This document shows, piece by piece, positions 11,367 to 12,504 of a DNA stretch of 12,504 nucleotides (position 1 is the first letter of the stretch; every line of letters begins with the position of its first letter). A model generated the notes under the pieces. That model was not told the DNA's origin. It ran no database searches and saw only the letters and a list, made by a program, of their open reading frames with translations. The position numbers and the translations under genes were made by a program. Origin of the DNA: Coleofasciculus sp. S288 (GTDB taxonomy: Bacteria > Cyanobacteriota > Cyanobacteriia > Cyanobacteriales > Coleofasciculaceae); contig JAIUYC010000020.1 of assembly GCA_020216575.1 (NCBI GenBank), forward strand, positions 1 through 12,504. The letters are read 5' to 3'.

Positions 11367-12504
11367 ATGCGATCCACCAAATTTTCTCTCCTAAGCAAAA
11401 TTAGTACCTATCTCCTCGCGATTGTTCTAGGTTCCCTGCTGACGGTTGGAGTTTATCGCGTCCTGCCGTCTCAAGCTGGTCCAATACCAACGACTGAGTC
11501 TCCAGCACCAACAATGCTGGCACAACGACAGCCAATAACCGAAGCGACGGGTAGCGGCAGTTTTGTAACTGCAGCCGTCAATCGCGTGGGATCGGCAGTG
11601 GTGCGAATTGACACCGAACGCACAGTCTCGCAGCGTATCGATCCGTTGTTTAACGATCCCTTCTTCCGGCGTTTTTTTGGTGATGACTTTTTCTCCCAAG
11701 TACCCCAAGAAAGACTGCTGAGGGGTCAAGGTTCGGGTTTCATCATTGACCGCAGTGGGATTATTCTGACGAATGCCCATGTGGTAAATCAGGCGGATCG
11801 GGTGACGGTAATTCTCAAAGATGGACGCAGCTTTGAAGGAAAGGTACAGGGAGCCGATCCAGTTACAGACTTAGCCGTTGTCAAAATTGACGGCACAAAC
11901 TTGCCCGTTGCTTCTCTTGGAGATTCTAGCACGGTTCAGGTTGGTGACTGGGCGATCGCAGTCGGTAATCCCTTAGGGCTGGATAATACCGTTACGCTGG
12001 GAATTGTCAGCACTCTCCAACGCTCCAGCGCTCAAGTCGGTATTCCCGATAAGCGATTAGACTTTATTCAAACCGATGCAGCGATTAATCCTGGTAACTC
12101 CGGTGGTCCGCTGCTAAACGAACGGGGAGAGGTCATTGGGATCAACACTGCAATTCGTGCCGATGCGATGGGGATTGGTTTTGCGATTCCGATTAACGAA
12201 GCGAAAATAATTTCAGCCAAGCTGATACGGGGAGAAAAAATTGCCCATCCCTATCTCGGCGTGCGGATGGCAACGCTGACGCCCCAGATAGCTAGTGAAA
12301 ATAACAGAGATCCCAACTCGCCCTTCACCATACCGGAAATCAATGGTGTCTTGATCGTGCAAGTAGTACCCAACTCACCCGCCGCTGCTTCTGGACTTCG
12401 TCGTGGGGATGTAATTGTTGAAGTTGATGGACAAGCTGTTACTACGGCCGATCAGTTACAACGCCTTGTCGAGAATAGTGGCGTAGGTCAAGTACTCAAG
12501 ATCA
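11367..12504 (+). CDS. htrA: HtrA/DegP-family serine protease (HhoA-like), 3' end outside the window
   Basis: 379 codons of an uninterrupted frame from ATG 11367 to the window edge. A periplasmic/lumenal quality-control protease that cleaves misfolded proteins. An uncleaved anchor or signal sequence (about 14-30, after KFSLLSK) is followed by a linker. The trypsin-like domain has the triad His138 (TNAHVV), Asp168 (PVTDLAVV) and Ser245 (NPGNSGGPL), so it should be active. A PDZ domain begins near 296 ([12 protein letters not shown]) with [13 protein letters not shown] (345-357) and is incomplete at the edge. Cyanobacteria carry several paralogues (HtrA, HhoA, HhoB); which one this is cannot be told, so the symbol means the family. 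AAGG lies eight bases before the ATG; an out-of-frame ATG at 11362 was rejected. A HIP1 site lies inside at 11952. Confidence 0.95.
   Translation, partial: MRSTKFSLLSKISTYLLAIVLGSLLTVGVYRVLPSQAGPIPTTESPAPTMLAQRQPITEATGSGSFVTAAVNRVGSAVVRIDTERTVSQRIDPLFNDPFFRRFFGDDFFSQVPQERLLRGQGSGFIIDRSGIILTNAHVVNQADRVTVILKDGRSFEGKVQGADPVTDLAVVKIDGTNLPVASLGDSSTVQVGDWAIAVGNPLGLDNTVTLGIVSTLQRSSAQVGIPDKRLDFIQTDAAINPGNSGGPLLNERGEVIGINTAIRADAMGIGFAIPINEAKIISAKLIRGEKIAHPYLGVRMATLTPQIASENNRDPNSPFTIPEINGVLIVQVVPNSPAAASGLRRGDVIVEVDGQAVTTADQLQRLVENSGVGQVLKI

Overview
The window looks like chromosomal DNA of a cyanobacterium, probably a filamentous one. The palindrome GCGATCGC (HIP1) occurs at least five times (2097, 2229, 6597, 9535, 11952). 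Several genes are typically cyanobacterial: a DUF3181 protein, an InrS-like nickel sensor, an HhoA/HtrA-type protease, and a DAHP synthase without an N-terminal regulatory domain. The genus cannot be fixed from the sequence.

Layout. 1-593 (-): an EamA-type permease gene broken by one in-frame TAG. 619-1407: no gene seen. 1408-2463 (+): an unrecognised protein with a hydrophobic N-terminus and six copies of a short helix motif in a Pro/Ser/Thr/Glu-rich tail. 2511 to about 4390: an IS200/IS605 element with an intact tnpB (-) and a frameshifted, divergent tnpA (+). Its left end abuts the start codon of a putative lipoprotein gene (4392-4973, +). That gene and aroF (5026-5886, -) converge on a shared hairpin. 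6377-7336 (-): an alpha/beta-hydrolase-fold protein without the usual Ser and His. 7337-8101: a possible 116-bp MITE-like element. 8102-8380 (-): a small unknown protein. 8381-9100: hairpins and a terminator, perhaps a small transcript. 9101-10369 (-): DUF3181, 2TM protein and moaC. 10428-10501 (+): tRNA-Arg(ACG). 10676-11080 (-): InrS-like regulator. 11367 to the end (+): HtrA-family protease, cut by the window edge.

The main discovery is in the 490 bp upstream of aroF. On the minus strand, in order, there is a promoter-like sequence (6228-6257), an 18-codon leader peptide (6129-6185) with seven consecutive aromatic residues, an antiterminator/terminator pair (6077-6144), a 27-codon leader peptide (5971-6054) with the motif WFFGFYFW, a second antiterminator/terminator pair (5908-5981), and then the Shine-Dalgarno sequence and ATG of aroF. 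This is the architecture of two ribosome-mediated transcription attenuators in series. Both would sense Phe, Tyr and Trp supply and control the first enzyme of aromatic amino acid synthesis. The encoded DAHP synthase starts at the catalytic barrel, with no ACT-like, ferredoxin-like or chorismate-mutase extension. RNA-level control may therefore replace protein-level feedback. I know of no description of such a tandem aromatic attenuator in cyanobacteria, but I cannot search the literature or databases here.
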